Below are positions 63,856 through 64,000 of a stretch of 64,000 nt of DNA, in pieces (position 1 is the stretch's first letter; each line of letters opens with the position of its first letter). The notes below the pieces were generated by a model. It made no database searches, had not been told where the DNA came from, and was given only the letters and a program-made list of their open reading frames with translations. This stretch comes from Prado023 sp963777855 (GTDB taxonomy: Bacteria; Actinomycetota; Actinomycetes; S36-B12; CAIYMF01), in the NCBI GenBank assembly GCA_963777855.1, contig CAVZRW010000017.1, forward strand, positions 1-64,000, in the 5' to 3' direction. Made by a program: the position numbers and the translations under genes.

Positions 63856-64000
63856 ATGGCCCAGCCCACGCTCACCCACTCGGTCGCTACCCGCGCGGCC
63901 GGCCTCGGGCACGCCCCGCTGCCGCGCGGGCTGCACCCGCTGGCGTGGTGGGCGTGGGCCCTGGGCCTGATGGTGGCGGCCAGCCGCACCACCGACGTGC
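63856..64000 (+). CDS. Energy-coupling factor transporter membrane component, partial
   Basis: The first 48 codons only, cut by the window edge: MAQPTLTHSVATRAAGLGHAP, then LHPLAWWAWALGLMVAASRTTD. This LHPxAWWxWALGLA start is typical of CbiQ-type T components that follow SCO2322 proteins. It begins three bases after the previous stop and shares its riboswitch. Confidence 0.8.
   Translation, partial: MAQPTLTHSVATRAAGLGHAPLPRGLHPLAWWAWALGLMVAASRTTDV

Overview
The window is about 70% G+C. Gene content points to a pigmented actinomycete: the actinobacterial bcc-aa3 respiratory cluster with CtaF and a diheme QcrC, phosphatidylinositol-mannoside type mannosyltransferases, a PASTA Ser/Thr kinase, DUF222/HNH and DUF3043 proteins, and a LexA box of actinobacterial type. 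A pyrophosphate-dependent phosphofructokinase closely resembling the Propionibacterium enzyme suggests Propionibacteriales or a relative, but this is an inference. From about 10 kb onward the gene order follows, from memory, the Mycobacterium tuberculosis segment Rv2172c to Rv2205c (metF, prenyl synthase, mptA, pknL, aroG, GT87, plsC, START protein, pimB', exonuclease/GIY-YIG, trpD, ctaE-qcrCAB, ctaF/ctaC, adoK, erpA, glycerate kinase), with carotenoid genes interspersed.

Layout. 0-3.5 kb: fused DrrAB-type ABC exporter, a DCC-family thiol-disulfide protein reading out of a 50-bp perfect palindrome, and a broken GNAT gene. 3.7-13.8 kb: carotenoid cluster 1 (CruF-like hydratase, family 2 glycosyltransferase, CrtD-like and CrtI desaturases, GGPP synthase) enclosing a K+/H+ antiporter, CDP-alcohol phosphotransferase, SIMPL protein and metF. 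13.8-19.9 kb: a channel-like protein, an HNH endonuclease with a LexA box on its start codon, MptA-type mannosyltransferase and a barnase/barstar pair. 20.1-23.5 kb: carotenoid cluster 2 (crtB, crtYc, crtYd, FAD reductase). 23.5-35.7 kb: PASTA kinase, DMT transporter, threonine aldolase, DAHP synthase, PPi-PFK, glycerol kinase, acyltransferase and START protein. 35.7-39 kb: LuxR regulator and two mannosyltransferases converging in a repeat. 39.1-50.98 kb: exonuclease/GIY-YIG protein, qcrCAB-ctaE, trpD and ctaC-ctaD-ctaF. 51.1-60.7 kb: sulfur/Fe-S, NAD and envelope-stress genes, nearly all frameshifted. 60.7-64 kb: aldo/keto reductase, an iron-box small protein, a macrodomain protein, and a cobalamin riboswitch in front of an ECF transporter locus.

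Together the carotenoid genes predict GGPP to phytoene to lycopene, beta-cyclisation by a heterodimeric CrtYc/CrtYd cyclase, hydration and desaturation of the other end, and glycosylation. As read, crtB and crtYc are frameshifted. Single G or C insertions break many genes, densest between 51.5 and 60.6 kb, so consensus errors are the leading explanation. A 31-bp-period duplication in the FAD reductase gene looks more like a genuine mutation. No rRNA, tRNA, complete transposon or CRISPR array was found.
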